From NCBI GenBank assembly GCA_020746875.1, contig JAGTJL010000006.1:620001-684000 (forward strand): a stretch of DNA of 64,000 bases, written 5' to 3'. Shown here piece after piece: positions 1 to 11,029 of this stretch (position 1 is the first letter of the stretch; each line of letters starts with the position of its first letter). Both the position numbers and the translations under genes were made by a program. Below the pieces are notes generated by a model. The model made no database searches, had not been told where the DNA came from, and saw only the letters and a list, made by a program, of their open reading frames with translations. This DNA comes from Rhexocercosporidium sp. MPI-PUGE-AT-0058 (lineage: Eukaryota; Ascomycota; Leotiomycetes; Helotiales).

Positions 1-741
1 GCATTCAATCCCCATCCTCCCAGTTTCGGTCCGCAGAACGGGATCAGGGCCACAGAAGCAGCAACGATAACCAATGAGCCCAGAAATCCCGATGCCAGTC
101 CGTGTAATGTAACACCTCCATTTGTTCCTGGCGGCACCTCACGCAAATTCCAAGATGTAAGGAGTCGAGGTTTGCTCTTCGATAATATCCCCAGCTCTGA
201 GCTGAATGTGTCTGCAGCCACAGCTGCATAATTCGCCACTATCCCCACCACTAGAAGATCTCCTGGCCATGCATAGCAATCCGTCGAGCTTCGAGGTAGG
301 ACGCCTTCGTTTCGTTTGTATAGCTGGTAGGCATGAAGCAGAGTGAGGACCGAGGCCACACCGGAATTGGCCAGCACTGTGTTCTCAATCAGCCTTGTTC
401 GTATAGTATGTTACAGAATTATCTCACCCTGCACATGTGTTCGTGCGCCTTCACCTCCCGAGCTGCCCGACGCAGACATTGTCAGCTTGGCTTTAACATC
501 ATGCTTGATCTAACACTTTTAGCAGAAGCTCGCGCGTGTCTCGAGCTATGCAAACCTTTGTTACTCTTGTCCCAGCCATAAAAAACACAATAAGAAGGGC
601 GAAAGGAAGACTCCATGGGTGCACTGCGTGGGCCGCTGCTGTTAACACTGCGGCAATGATTCCAGCTGGTGTGAGAGACTTGTGCGAGTGGGCGCGGATC
701 ACCATAGCCAGCGTTACTGGCACCGCGATATAGGCCTTCAT
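1..741 (-). CDS. TMEM19/DUF92 family membrane protein, 5' part (continues beyond window)
   Basis: Polytopic membrane protein of the DUF92/TMEM19 family; its cellular role is poorly defined. Proposed exons are 741-556, 503-428 and 376-1 (open at the window edge). The start ATG at 741-739 begins MKAYIAVPVTLAM, and hydrophobic helices follow. Exon 2 carries the small-residue stretch SASGSSGGEG and exon 3 the family hallmarks VAADTFSSELG, SKSKPRLLTSW and PGTNGGVTLHG. Introns of 52 and 51 bp have GT-AG ends; the second joins in phase 1 to give VQVLANSGVAS, as in family members. The 3' end is missing. An in-frame extension upstream of the chosen ATG is not family-like. Family call is firm; the first intron acceptor is less certain. 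Confidence 0.85.
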
Positions 742-1450
742 ATTGAAGTCGTGGTTGGGGGTGGAGATGTGCAAAGTAGTGTTGTTAGTGAGGCGTGGAA
801 GAACATTTCTCAAGGTGAGAGGTTCTTGGTGGTGGGATGGAGGGATGGATGACCCGGTCTTGGGTGAGGTCATTCTCGCGACGCGAATCTCTGAACTCAG
901 TCCTTGCAGCAGATTCCACTCCATCAACAATATCAATAAAACAACATCAATAACAACAAAATCGTACAAAAATCAACATGCAATTTTACAAAACAATGTC
1001 TCCTGTATTGTTCGCATACTCAATTGGTACAACTTGATTTCAGCAGTGTCATAGAGGTAGCTAAGTAGCTTCTAGTCTGCATGTACTCCTCAAGGGAAGA
1101 AAGAGCCTTTTATGTCCTACTTCATGTACCTCCTTCTAAGTACATAGTAGTATATCTTCAACTTCTGGAAGCTATAGAAGGTAGAACCTTCACAATATCT
1201 GTCATATCTTGGTTTCTTATCAGGAAGCATTAACCCAATCTTCACAGAATCTGCAGAGCTCCCCCCGCAGCAAACTCTATTGGACCTGATAAAGGATCTT
1301 GCAGTAGTGGGATGCAGGCAACTTGATGTCAATAGTGGAGAGCTCGATCTGTCTAGGTAGAGGATAAAACGGCCGAGAATCCCTTTCACTCTTTTCTCAT
1401 CTCTGTTTCTCATTTGCGTGTCCCTCTCCCCTCGTTTTTGACTGCACGCC
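742..1450. other. Intergenic, divergent promoter region between TMEM19-like and amidase genes
   Basis: About 700 bp separate two divergent genes. I see no convincing coding potential. Short frames here are overlaps of the TMEM19 leader or random. The last 80 bp before the amidase ATG are rich in pyrimidines (ctctt, tctctg, tccctctcccc), which is common in ascomycete leaders. Confidence 0.5.
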
Positions 1451-3320
1451 ATGTTTCCCCTCTGTCTGCTCCTGGTGTTTGGGATTGTCTTCAATGCCAT
1501 TGAAAGCTCTGCTCATGGGCAACCGTACAATGCCACCCAGTCCCTCCAGACTCAGACACTCGAGTCGCCATATCCGTACGAGTTTCCTGTTCTTCAGAAT
1601 GGATCGAATGCGAATAGTGGACAGTTCCCAATGCCAAAATGTAATGGTTTCACGCTTGAAGAGGCTACCATAGATCAAATGCAGGAAGCTCTATCAAAGG
1701 GGACATTGACGTCAGTTCAAATAGTCACTTGCTATCTGCAAAGGATATTTCAGGTTGATGAATATATTCGGTAAGTTCTGTAATCTTTGCCAATTGAAAA
1801 GCTAATAATTCAGGTCGATAATGGAACTGAATCCTGATCTACTCGATATCGCAGCCTCGCTTGACGAAGAGCGAAAGCATGGGCATGTTCGCGGCCCACT
1901 TCACGGCATTCCATTCCTGGTGAAAGATAACATAGCTACAAAAGATAAAATGGAGACCACTGCTGGTTCATGGATGTTGCTAGGCTCTGTCGTCCCTCGT
2001 GATGCCCATGTAGTTCGAAGACTGAGGGAATCTGGAGCTATTCTGATGGGCCACGCGACGCTCAGTGAGTGGGCAGATATGCGGACAAACTCATACTCGG
2101 AGGGGTACTCCGCACGAGGTGGACAATGTCGATCACCTTACAATCTCACTACGAATCCTGGTGGAAGTAGTTCTGGGAGTGGAGCCGCTGTAGCTGCCAA
2201 TATAGGAATGTTTGCTTTAGGAACCGAGACAGATGGTTCTGTGATAAGTCCAGCCGAGCGAAATGCATTAGTAGGAATCAAACCAACAGTTGGATTGACA
2301 TCTCGAGCTGGGTGAGACCTCCCAAACCATCATACTTCAAGAGGCTAACAACATAGTGTAATCCCCGAATGCCACAACCAAGACACAGTCGGCTGTTTAG
2401 CACGAACAGTCCGTGACGCAACCTACTGCCTCGACGGTATCTACGGCCCCGACCCACGAGACAACTACACATTCATCCAACAATCCCCCACCGGCGGCTA
2501 CGAAAAATACCTGACCTCTAAATCCTCCCTCAAAGGCGCCGTCTTTGGTCTCCCCTGGCTAACATTCTGGCAATACTCCTCCCCCTCACAACAATCCACC
2601 CTCCTCTCCCTAGTCACCCTCATCTCCTCCGCAGGCGCCACAATAATCAACGGCACCGAATTGCCCAGCCGCGAGAAAATCATCAACCCCGAAGGTTGGG
2701 ACTGGGATTTTGGGACCACGCGCGGCTACCCCAATGAATCCGAGTACACGGTGGTGAAAGTCGATTTCTACAACGATATCCGCACTTATTTATCTGAGTT
2801 GAATAATACCGATATTCGATCCCTAGAGGACATCATGCAATACAATATCGATAATGTCGGTACTGAAGGAGGTCTTCCCGGCATTCATCCTGCCTTCGCA
2901 GGTGGTCAAGATGGCTTCAACGCTTCTCTCCAAAGCGGTGGTGTGATGGATGAGACGTACTTCCAAGCCCTATCGTTCATGCACCGCGCCACTCGCGAAG
3001 ACGGCATCGACGCTGCGTTGTTCAATGGCGGAAACGGGAATGAAGTCGACATTTTACTCGTACCTAGCGATCTCGGTCAGGTCACCAACGTGGCTGCCCA
3101 GGCGGGATATCCGCTCATCACATTACCAGTGGGAGTAAGCAGTGAAACGGGGATGCCATTTGGGTTGGGATTGATGGGAACAGTGTGGGGTGAGGGGGAG
3201 ATGGTTAAATGGGCGAGTGCGATTGAGGATTTGCAGTTTGGTGAGGGGGTGAGCTTGAGGAGGACTCTGCCAAAGTGGCTGGATTACAGGGCAAGGAATG
3301 TGCCGGTTAATAATGTTTAG
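1451..3320 (+). CDS. Secreted amidase (amidase signature family)
   Basis: Amidase-signature hydrolase that cleaves carboxamide bonds; the substrate cannot be read from sequence. Exons are 1451-1770, 1814-2311 and 2357-3320 (593 aa). The introns of 43 and 45 bp have GT-AG ends and keep phase; the second joins LTSRAG to VIPECH, a conserved family stretch. The Ser-cisSer-Lys triad is visible: Lys in FLVKDNIAT, the Gly/Ser stretch NPGGSSSGSGAAVA, and the nucleophile region TETDGSVISPAE. The N-terminus (MFPLCLLLVFGIVFNAIESS) looks like a signal peptide, so secretion or ER entry is likely. Several NxS/T sites follow. Length and motifs are complete with no lesion seen. Confidence 0.93.
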
Positions 3321-4927
3321 TTTTGGTAATGTGCCATTGAACTAATGAAGTGAATGGTTTGTGGTTATCCCATCAACCGCCATCGCTTGCGACTTTTAGC
3401 GCCAAACCGTAGAGGGGCTGCATCAAGCGGAATACGTCGAATCGGCTAAAGAAAATTACATGATTAAATTCTACGGCTTCGAAATACTAAGACATACTAT
3501 TATAATCAACTATAAGAGCAGAAAGAATAGTGGTTGTGCTGCTTGATAGAAAGTATCTTCGATAAGCGAGGACACAACGACGCTAAAAGTCATTTAGGGC
3601 GGTCGATGGGACAGCAAGCTAGATCCAAACCCCGGCAAGCTAGAGCTGGAACATAAAAGCTGTCTTATTTTATGAACCTCCCATCCAAGGCCCCTTCAGC
3701 ACCAGGCTTTGATCCTCACGACAGGAAAATAGAACATGGATTTAGTGGGCCACAGATGGCGTTTGTGCTTTTTTGGTTTAGATCAGATGTTGCTTCCTCA
3801 TGCAACCACATCTCGTGTATATTCCAGCGAAAAGAAATCCTGGCTTGACTCTACTGTCTTTCAGTCTCTCTTCCAGAAATGTCTCATTAGAAGATGAATC
3901 CTGTGCTTTAATTAGATTTTGATAAGTGACAACACTCAAATGTATGATAACAAAATATGATATTCACATGGAAGTGAAACATATCTATCACGTCGACTTC
4001 TTGCATCTTTCATTAAGGGGAATATGGGAGATGAAATTGCACTTGTATATCTAGAAGAACTGGCTATTACCTACAGCTAGATGCATGACTTGTTTCCCCC
4101 GCCATGCCAAGCTGGTTCGATTGACTTGTTTGTTTAGGTTATCGGAAATAAAGAACTTCCGTCTTTTACAAATCAGGACTTAAGTACTCTGCCACCCGAA
4201 AAACCACATATGCTTCATGCTTCAACTTACTTCGATGCTTCATTAGTCTTCGTTCCTTCTATGTTGTAGTTTGTACAGTAACACTATCCGACCCATCAGT
4301 TGTGAACTGGACTTGATGAACATCGACACAATGGCAGAATGGACATCTTATGTGTGAGCTACCATAATTCGTGAAAACGATGTGCATTAGGTATATAGAT
4401 ATACTTCGACTACTGTTTGCTAACATCAAGATCCCACGAAATCCTCATATATTCTTTCAGTCCGTAGGCTTGTTCAGGTTCTTCGGGGAGAATTAAAACC
4501 ATTCCAATTGTATTTTGCTGTTTCAGCTTTCGACGAGATTATTTCGTGAGGGAAGTATGATCTCTAAGATTCTTTCTTTGAAAAGATTAAAAAAAATTCC
4601 AGCTACAGCCAGCTTCGATTTCGGCTTCTTCTTTGTAAACTCTTCAAACTTTATTGAGCCACAGTGCTAAGTCAGCACTAGGTGGTTTTGGTTAGCTGTG
4701 ACTTTGTTATCATATGTAGCCTGAGGATTCATGACGCTGCCTTTGAGACACGATGCTGACCCTGTTTCTATCGCTTTCTTTCACTAGCGTTGAGGTTCGG
4801 TGCTGACGCTTTCTTGCAACGTGTTCTTTGAGGTTCAACCCTGACCCTCTATGCCGTATACCTCACTCTCGCTCTGACTACAGCTCTGACGTAGAATGCG
4901 TTACTCGAAGGCAAACTACTGTCTATT
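3321..4927. other. Long non-coding stretch, possible transposon debris
   Basis: About 1.6 kb with no credible gene. It is moderately AT-rich. It holds an 11-bp inverted repeat (3391-3401 and 3581-3591), listed separately. An imperfect palindrome (agtgct ... agcact) lies near 4665-4681. Short reiterated phrases of the type 'gaggttc..tgctgac' occur at 4740-4850, just before the transposase remnant. The latter may be the degenerate end of that element, but I could not match it to a terminal repeat on the other side. Confidence 0.4.
3391..3591. mobile_element. Candidate MITE-like element
   Basis: The 11-mer gacttttagcg at 3391-3401 is repeated in inverse as cgctaaaagtc at 3581-3591, bounding about 200 bp of AT-rich, non-coding DNA. 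Size and structure fit a small non-autonomous DNA transposon. I see no clear target-site duplication next to the repeats, so this is weakly supported. Confidence 0.25.
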
Positions 4928-5657
4928 ATGGCACCGAATCTTACGAAATCACAGCATGATATAATAAATATTATGATTCTTAGTAAGTCGAAAGACACCG
5001 AGATAGCTAAAGCTGCTGGATATACTCCCTGCTTTGTCCGAGCCCTACGCTGGAAGACTCGTGTCTTCGGTACCTCCAGAGCTCCTCGAAATAGTCCCGG
5101 ACGAAAATTAAGTATTACGCCTTTTATGCTAAACGCTTTTTGTGAGCACTTGCTGGAAAAGTCAGGATTATATCAGTCCGAGATGATAGTCTTTTTTTAA
5201 GATGAGTTCGAGATACTTGTAACCGCTTCTAATATAGGAAGAGCATTAGCATCGAAGGGCTGGACTAAAAAGACAATCCGCTGGGTAGCAGAAGGAAGGA
5301 ATGCAGATCTGCGAGACCTATATCTATATAACCTTTCTGTGGTAAATGGCCGGAGGCAAAGTCGATTCTAGTAATGGATAATACTTCCTTTAATGATACA
5401 GAACGGATTGACCAAATGTATCAGGATGCTAGAGTAAAGCTTATCTACTTGCCACTATACTCTCGGGATCTAAATCCGATTGAAGAATTCTTTGATGAAT
5501 TGAAGGCATTTGTCAAGCGAAACTGGCAAGTCTACGCAGCGGACCCAAACCAAGGCTTCGATGAGTTTTTAGAATAGTGCATTAGCATAGTTGGGCGAAA
5601 GGAGCAAAGTGCTAAGGGTCATTTTAGACAAGCAGGATTGACAATGGAAGAGCTGTA
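4928..5657 (+). pseudogene. Tc1/mariner-type transposase remnant, internally deleted
   Basis: The N-terminal part (from MAPNLTKSQHDII) reads as a helix-turn-helix DNA-binding region, closing with a stop after about 90 codons. The same reading then resumes with DEFEILVTASNIGRAL, SKGWTKKTIRW and ADLRDLYLYNLS, typical of fungal Tc1-like elements. The next recognisable piece is LVMDNTSF (5362-5385 region), YLPLYSRDLNPIEEFF and GHFRQAG, the C-terminal DDE part. The middle, which should contain the first catalytic Asp and roughly 100 or more residues, is absent. The element is therefore dead. Terminal inverted repeats were not found. Confidence 0.8.
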
Positions 5658-5747
5658 AGCTCGGCATATATTGTAGGATTAAAGCAAATGGAATACTACA
5701 GTATGTATAAGATGTGCAAACTCCACAGTACATACGGTTTCAGTATA

Positions 5748-7322
5748 TCAGTGGATGTAATAGCTTTCCTCCGTATATTTTCCAGCATTCAAGTTCCGCA
5801 TAGCTGCACCATACATGATTCCATCCACATAGATCTCACCTATCAGTGCCCAGCTCATACATTCACCTTCATAGAACTTGCCATCCACTTGCGGGCATTT
5901 TACTTTCGGTTCAAGTTGACGCAGAACTACAGGATAGTTGCATCCAAACAAGACCACAATCTTGTCACCAGTTCTAGCTGCCATTGGTGCGAAACCGACT
6001 AGCTTGCTCTCGGTCACAACTAGTCGCTTACCATGCATTCGAAGAGCAGCTGCTGCCACTGTCCCTTTCGCTCTTTTCTCAAGCTCAACATCATCGATTC
6101 CTTCTTCGAGAGGCGTGGTCGGTATGGGAGGCATACCATCTACTAGGCGCGGGAACATTTTCCAAAGGAGCCTGACGAACTGGGAAACACGTTGAGAAGG
6201 ATCTTCCCGTCCAAACTCCTCGTATCGTGGTGCCCATGTTCCACCATAGAAGGTCCTCTGGAATGCTTCACAGTCATCGATAGTGGAGCCTTTGGCGTTG
6301 GCGAAGAACTCCCACCAGCCATGAAATGCTACCAACGTCGGTCGAATATCTCGTTCATCGATAGGGCAATAGAAAGGGTGTGCAACGTCCTTGACAGTAC
6401 AGACTGTGAAGCCTGACGCTTGCAAGACCTCCAGGTTATTCGTCCATGGCGGCCAAGAGAAATTGGCTTTCGTGGTCCCAGCCGCTTCATACGAAGGCTC
6501 TCGAATTTGCATATGCATGACTCGGTGATGGGGGAATAGGAGTCTGCGCTGCCAGTCCGGGACCCAAGATAGAAGCGACAAGGGGTTATCATCGTTGTTG
6601 TGACAATAGATGATATTGAGGCACTCCGTTTGGGTGATGATGTATCTAGTAGTGTGAATATACACAAGACGTGCTGGAAGGCTGTAGTCAATGGCCCCAA
6701 ATGTCTCCCGATCTAATGATAGTCCAACTAGGGCATATAATTTGTCGACATCCTCAGAAGAAATCTTACTCATGTGCGAGTATAGTAGATCAACTAATGG
6801 AGGCAGTTTCTTCTCATCTGCTCTGGTATTTGAGTGTCCCTGGATCCTTAGTTTCCTGGGGCCACCTGATATAAGAGTGTGGATGGAGTGCGGCTGATCG
6901 TGATAAACTGTATCCAATATAATTCTCGTAGCTTTCTCAATTCTTCCGGAAGCCCGCAAGAGATCTGACCAGGACATGTGATCTTCTCCGCAATACACAA
7001 CAGCGTTCTCGTTCGAATTGACTTCTTGTACAACCCAAATTCGCCACCAATATTCTCTACGGAAGAGGTCCTTTAGAGCGTCGAATGATCTCAGCCTGTG
7101 GCTTTGTATGACCGTCGTTAGATTCGATGCGACATGAAGCTCCTTCAAAAGCTTCCATGCGAGTGGGCTATTCTCTGAGTGTTCGCCCAGCCAGACCGAA
7201 ACTTGCTCCGCTCGCTGGTAGATTGGCCGCATCCTCTCTACCTCTCTGGCCTTCTCGATAAGATCATTTTGGTTGATACAGAGTGCATCGTACCAGCGGA
7301 AAGAACAGAACAAGTCGCTCAC
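5748..7322 (-). pseudogene. HET-domain protein, C-terminal fragment (N-terminal half of HET missing)
   Basis: The reading frame carries the second half of a heterokaryon-incompatibility (HET) domain: WYDALCINQND, REVERMRPIYQRA, VSVWLGEHSE and REYWWRIWVVQEV, followed by a long variable region ending YTEESYYIH. The first half of the domain (the YxALSYxWG motif) is not present upstream. The frame opens at a GTG after an in-frame TAG, and the stop of the next HET gene lies only about 150 bp away, leaving no room for the missing exon. The first internal ATG is at 7232. I interpret it as the 3' part of a broken gene whose 5' part lies at 11030-11327. A transcribed short protein starting inside cannot be excluded. 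Confidence 0.7.
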
Positions 7323-7473
7323 CCCCGGCAGATCCTCGGGCCCGCTAAGACTCTTCTACCGCTGACTAACGGCACTTGTAGGGACCACCGAACCTCCACT
7401 TCGACCCACGATTCATGAGATAACCCAACATTAGATCCGTCACATGAAAAGCAGTTGAAAATTACCCCCGAAT

Positions 7474-10209
7474 CTAGCAAAGCAGGACCTCCTTGAAATC
7501 ATTCGCTGAATATCCTCCGCAGTCTAGCGCTTCTCCTTCCATGATACCTGGGATATATAGACTGCTTTGAAGCTTATATGTATCCGATGCCAAACCGCTC
7601 TTCCTCAGCAACACGGGCATAGAGCAGCCTGCCAAAAGGAACACCTCATCGCCAGGGCGCACATTACCCAGACACGTTCCCACATACCCGCCACAAGTCG
7701 TGACGAGATGAGCCACGCCCAAAGTAGCATTGGGGTCAATGTTCGGGGACGAATAGGAGGCCGGGTGGACATTGGCAGCCCGGGCAGGGAACAGTCGACG
7801 AAAAGAGGTATCCCAGAGCCTGAAGTTGGCGAAAAAGTCTCGGATCATATTGAAACTCGTCACCATTGGGGCCTTGAACTCTCGTGAGCCTAGAACCTGC
7901 CTCAGAGTGTCGTCGTCCTCTTCAGATATATCGAGGGGGAAATTGAAGATGCTCTGGCCGCCCTCGAGTTCCACTTTGAATCTTTTGAAGCATTTGTCAA
8001 GTGCGCGCTTTAAACCTTCCGTATTCCCGTACCTGTGTGTGCTAGCGACCGGCTGGCCGCTGCCAGCCTGCACCGGCGTTCGTTCATCGTCTTTCTCCGG
8101 GATGATCAGTCTCATCTCTTTTCCCAACGAGCCCCGGAGGTCTTCTATTGTTTGATAGACTTGGGCAACATTCTCGTCTGTTATAGATGCTGAAAGTGTC
8201 TGTATAAGTCGCTGTTTCCTATCAAATGTATCCATGACGATATTCCTGGTCGCCATGTGAATCGTGTCGATTTTAACTCCAGAACAAACCAGCAGAGGTT
8301 TCCTTGTTTCGCGGTTCCTCGCAAAGACGATTCTGCACGGGATGTTCGGGCATGCAGTACCTTCACTATTGATTGCCCAGTCCCAGTGGCCGGAACTGAA
8401 TCGCTGAGCCAGGTTCGGGACCCATGTCGGCCATTCCTGGTAGCCCAAGAAGGGCGAATAGTATCTATGAAGGATCAAATGCAATGATTGTGTGCATGCT
8501 AGATGCGCCTCTGCAAAGGCTCTCATCACATCTGCGAAACCATTCGTTGGTCCGTAGTCAACGGCAATTAGATCCGTCAATTTCTTTGGGAGAAGACTCA
8601 TCATTCCGTAGATCAGATCCCGCGGATCTGTGGCATTGTTGCTGCTTGGAATTCGAAACCATAGGGTATTGGAGAGGTGAACGTCAGAATATTGTATGTG
8701 CCCTTGTCCTTCAAGTTCTTCCTCCTGTATCATTCTACGAGAAAAGATACCGGCGTCTCGAAACATTTGCAGCTTGGTTATACCACTTTTCCAATCAGCC
8801 ATGGTCAGGTAGTCGTCCACCTCCTCCTTCTCGTTCTGCAACGGACCAAGCTTCGTGTCTAAGTTCCACGAAGTCGCCGCCATCCCCGCGTTCAGCATCT
8901 TGCCGCATCGCACTATGTTGGTCCACGAAAATCGGCGAGCGCCACAGATCAAGACACTCTTCTCGCCACCAAGGACGATTTCCTGAACGATCCAAATGCG
9001 AGTAAGGTATGTTCGCAACAGAAACTTGGCCATCGAAAACGCCATATCAGCTTGCACATTCTTGAGAAACCCAAGTACAATCGGAGTAAGGTCTGATACT
9101 CGTTTAATTACATCTCCAACCGCATTCATGAACTCGAGAACATCGCCAGACTGGTCGCTTTCTTCTCCCAGATAAGATACGACCCTATCGGCCTCCCTAT
9201 AGATTTCGCCCATTCGTTTCACCTCAACATTCTTCTCTTCAAAGTTCCCCTGGTTAATGCAGAGAGCATCCACCCACACTCTTGTCCCATTAGATATCTC
9301 TGGAATTTCTCGAAGGGTGCGGAGGGCTTTTTCCAGGTTTTTGCCGACAGAGATCGGGATTCCATCGACGATGATCTCCACGGAGTCATCGACGAAATCG
9401 TGATCTTGACCGCAGATTCCCTCGATTGTTTCAGGTGACATTTGGAGAAACTCCAACGCCTTTCGTAGCGCCATTCCCGACCCCTCATTCATCAAGTTGA
9501 GTTCACGGTTACGATTCCGTGTCGCCAAAGAGACCTGTCCTGCATCTCGCCAAACATACGACAAGGCGAAATAACCCAGTGACTTATGCTCAAGATGTTC
9601 TGTATCTCCACTCAAAGGAGTCCAGATCCAACTGCTCATCCAGTCCTGGAAAGACTTTGAGGGAAGCTGGATTCCGTCCGGCTGCCATATTTCCAATGTT
9701 TGTCTTGAGCTTTCAAATTTTTCTTGCAAAGCTTCTATTCTTTCGGGGCTGATAGCATGAGCGGCTTCCTTGTCTATAGATAGTTTGCTACCCAGGTAGC
9801 TTCCGACGGTTTCCATAAAAGCTCCTTGTTGAGTTTCGTCGATCGATGTTTTCAGGTAACTGACGGTCTTTACTCCTTCCACGCCTTTGCCTGCCCGTTC
9901 GGGTTGACTGGGGCTACTGTCATAGCCCCTTATTCTTGGAGTATCTTGTAACAGATAGGCCAGGATCGAATTCGTCGACGACTGTTTCGCTCTCAGCCTT
10001 TTTGAAAGGACGTTAAATGATTCGTAATGAAGCTCGCAGCGAATGGGATCTTGGGGGAACTCGAGAGGGCCAGTGCCCGCTGCAAAGGTGTTGGTCGATG
10101 GAAGTATTTTGAGCAAGCGGAACTCATTGATATCGCGATTCAGTGATCGATACTTTGGGCGTGATACCGCCGGAGTGCGAGTGCCAGGCTGCGTCGAAGG
10201 GGTTGCCAT
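7474..10209 (-). CDS. HET-domain protein, complete (911 aa)
   Basis: Single-exon gene. I use the ATG at 10209 (MATPSTQPGTRTP), because the frame upstream starts with TTG. HET proteins act in fungal non-self recognition and can trigger cell death after fusion of unlike hyphae. The HET domain spans roughly residues 215-410: YFALSYVW, the mid-domain region IIVDGIPISVGKNLEKAL, RVWVDALCINQGN, RMGEIYREADRVVSYLGEE and TYLTRIWIVQEIV. An extra N-terminal region of about 200 residues and a long C-terminal region follow the usual variable pattern. The end (GDEVFLLAGCSMPVLLRK ... GGYSANDFKEVLLC) resembles the tail of many HET proteins. No lesions are seen. It lies between two fragments of another HET gene, in the same orientation. 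Confidence 0.88.
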   Translation of the reverse strand: MATPSTQPGTRTPAVSRPKYRSLNRDINEFRLLKILPSTNTFAAGTGPLEFPQDPIRCELHYESFNVLSKRLRAKQSSTNSILAYLLQDTPRIRGYDSSPSQPERAGKGVEGVKTVSYLKTSIDETQQGAFMETVGSYLGSKLSIDKEAAHAISPERIEALQEKFESSRQTLEIWQPDGIQLPSKSFQDWMSSWIWTPLSGDTEHLEHKSLGYFALSYVWRDAGQVSLATRNRNRELNLMNEGSGMALRKALEFLQMSPETIEGICGQDHDFVDDSVEIIVDGIPISVGKNLEKALRTLREIPEISNGTRVWVDALCINQGNFEEKNVEVKRMGEIYREADRVVSYLGEESDQSGDVLEFMNAVGDVIKRVSDLTPIVLGFLKNVQADMAFSMAKFLLRTYLTRIWIVQEIVLGGEKSVLICGARRFSWTNIVRCGKMLNAGMAATSWNLDTKLGPLQNEKEEVDDYLTMADWKSGITKLQMFRDAGIFSRRMIQEEELEGQGHIQYSDVHLSNTLWFRIPSSNNATDPRDLIYGMMSLLPKKLTDLIAVDYGPTNGFADVMRAFAEAHLACTQSLHLILHRYYSPFLGYQEWPTWVPNLAQRFSSGHWDWAINSEGTACPNIPCRIVFARNRETRKPLLVCSGVKIDTIHMATRNIVMDTFDRKQRLIQTLSASITDENVAQVYQTIEDLRGSLGKEMRLIIPEKDDERTPVQAGSGQPVASTHRYGNTEGLKRALDKCFKRFKVELEGGQSIFNFPLDISEEDDDTLRQVLGSREFKAPMVTSFNMIRDFFANFRLWDTSFRRLFPARAANVHPASYSSPNIDPNATLGVAHLVTTCGGYVGTCLGNVRPGDEVFLLAGCSMPVLLRKSGLASDTYKLQSSLYIPGIMEGEALDCGGYSANDFKEVLLC

Positions 10210-11029
10210 TATGTACAACTAAACCAAGTGGCTAAAATTAGATGCAATAACGTCTGGCTAGCTCGCGGCGGACTAACAAAGTACTGAGCTATTGGTGGAC
10301 TGTAAAGTAGAGAAGAAAATGAGAATAGCTTCAATTGAATTAGAAAGTGGTGAGGACTCAATGGCGTGCCTTTAGTGGTGTGAGACGTGGCATGAGACTG
10401 TGGCGAGCCCACCCGTACTTATTCTAGGGGTATAGTAGAGGGGTTGCGCAATCATACGATGGCAGAAAAAGCAAAGCAATCATACGTAATTACAAATTGC
10501 AGATGTTGGAATTGAGGGTACCAATCACAACCCTCTCCATTTTCAGCTAACAGTCACCTGACAGCCCCGTGACAATTTCACCACATCACAGGTCGATATG
10601 CGATTTTTGCTTATCTCATAAATCAGACCCACCTTAGCGGTAATTCGTGTTCCGCCCCACTCATTAGCCACGCCAAGTAAATTAAGGTAAGTGAGAGTAA
10701 ATGGACCAATGAGAGCGCAGAACCACGAATTACCGCTTCGCAGTGAGAACTGAAGCCGCACGGACCACCCCAAGGCGCGTTACTGCATTAGGTAATAGCT
10801 CCACGCTAAATAGTAAATGAGCCAATAAAATTAGCCCGTGCGCTGGTTCTCACAAAAGAAGCGTCTAAGCCCCCTGAGATAAATTTTTGCCCTTAGTTAG
10901 GAATAAATGCTGTAGCGAAAGGCAGCGATGCGGAAGCGGAAGATAGTTAATCCGCGCAAAACGAAACCCCTTACAAAACAGAGGTCAAAACCTCAAGTTT
11001 CCGAGGTGTTTTGTTCGGTATCAATCGAC
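10210..11029. other. Non-coding DNA upstream of HET gene, with inverted repeats
   Basis: About 820 bp with no credible gene. It contains a 14-bp perfect inverted repeat (10636-10649 and 10724-10737) and a second pair (gtgagaac near 10742, gttctcac near 10845). A short hairpin (acctc ... gaggt, about 10990-11007) lies just before the HET N-terminal fragment. These could be remains of a small mobile element. Confidence 0.4.
10636..10737. repeat. 14-bp perfect inverted repeat, about 75-bp loop
   Basis: agcggtaattcgtg at 10636-10649 is the exact reverse complement of cacgaattaccgct at 10724-10737. It may be the ends of a short palindromic element or a folded-back remnant. No coding sequence lies between the arms. 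Confidence 0.6.

Noticed and set aside
7323..7473. Missing 5' exon of the HET fragment at 5748-7322
   Set aside because: I read the minus strand of this gap in all frames and found no YxALSYxWG-type motif. The next gene's stop lies at its far end, so an exon cannot fit.
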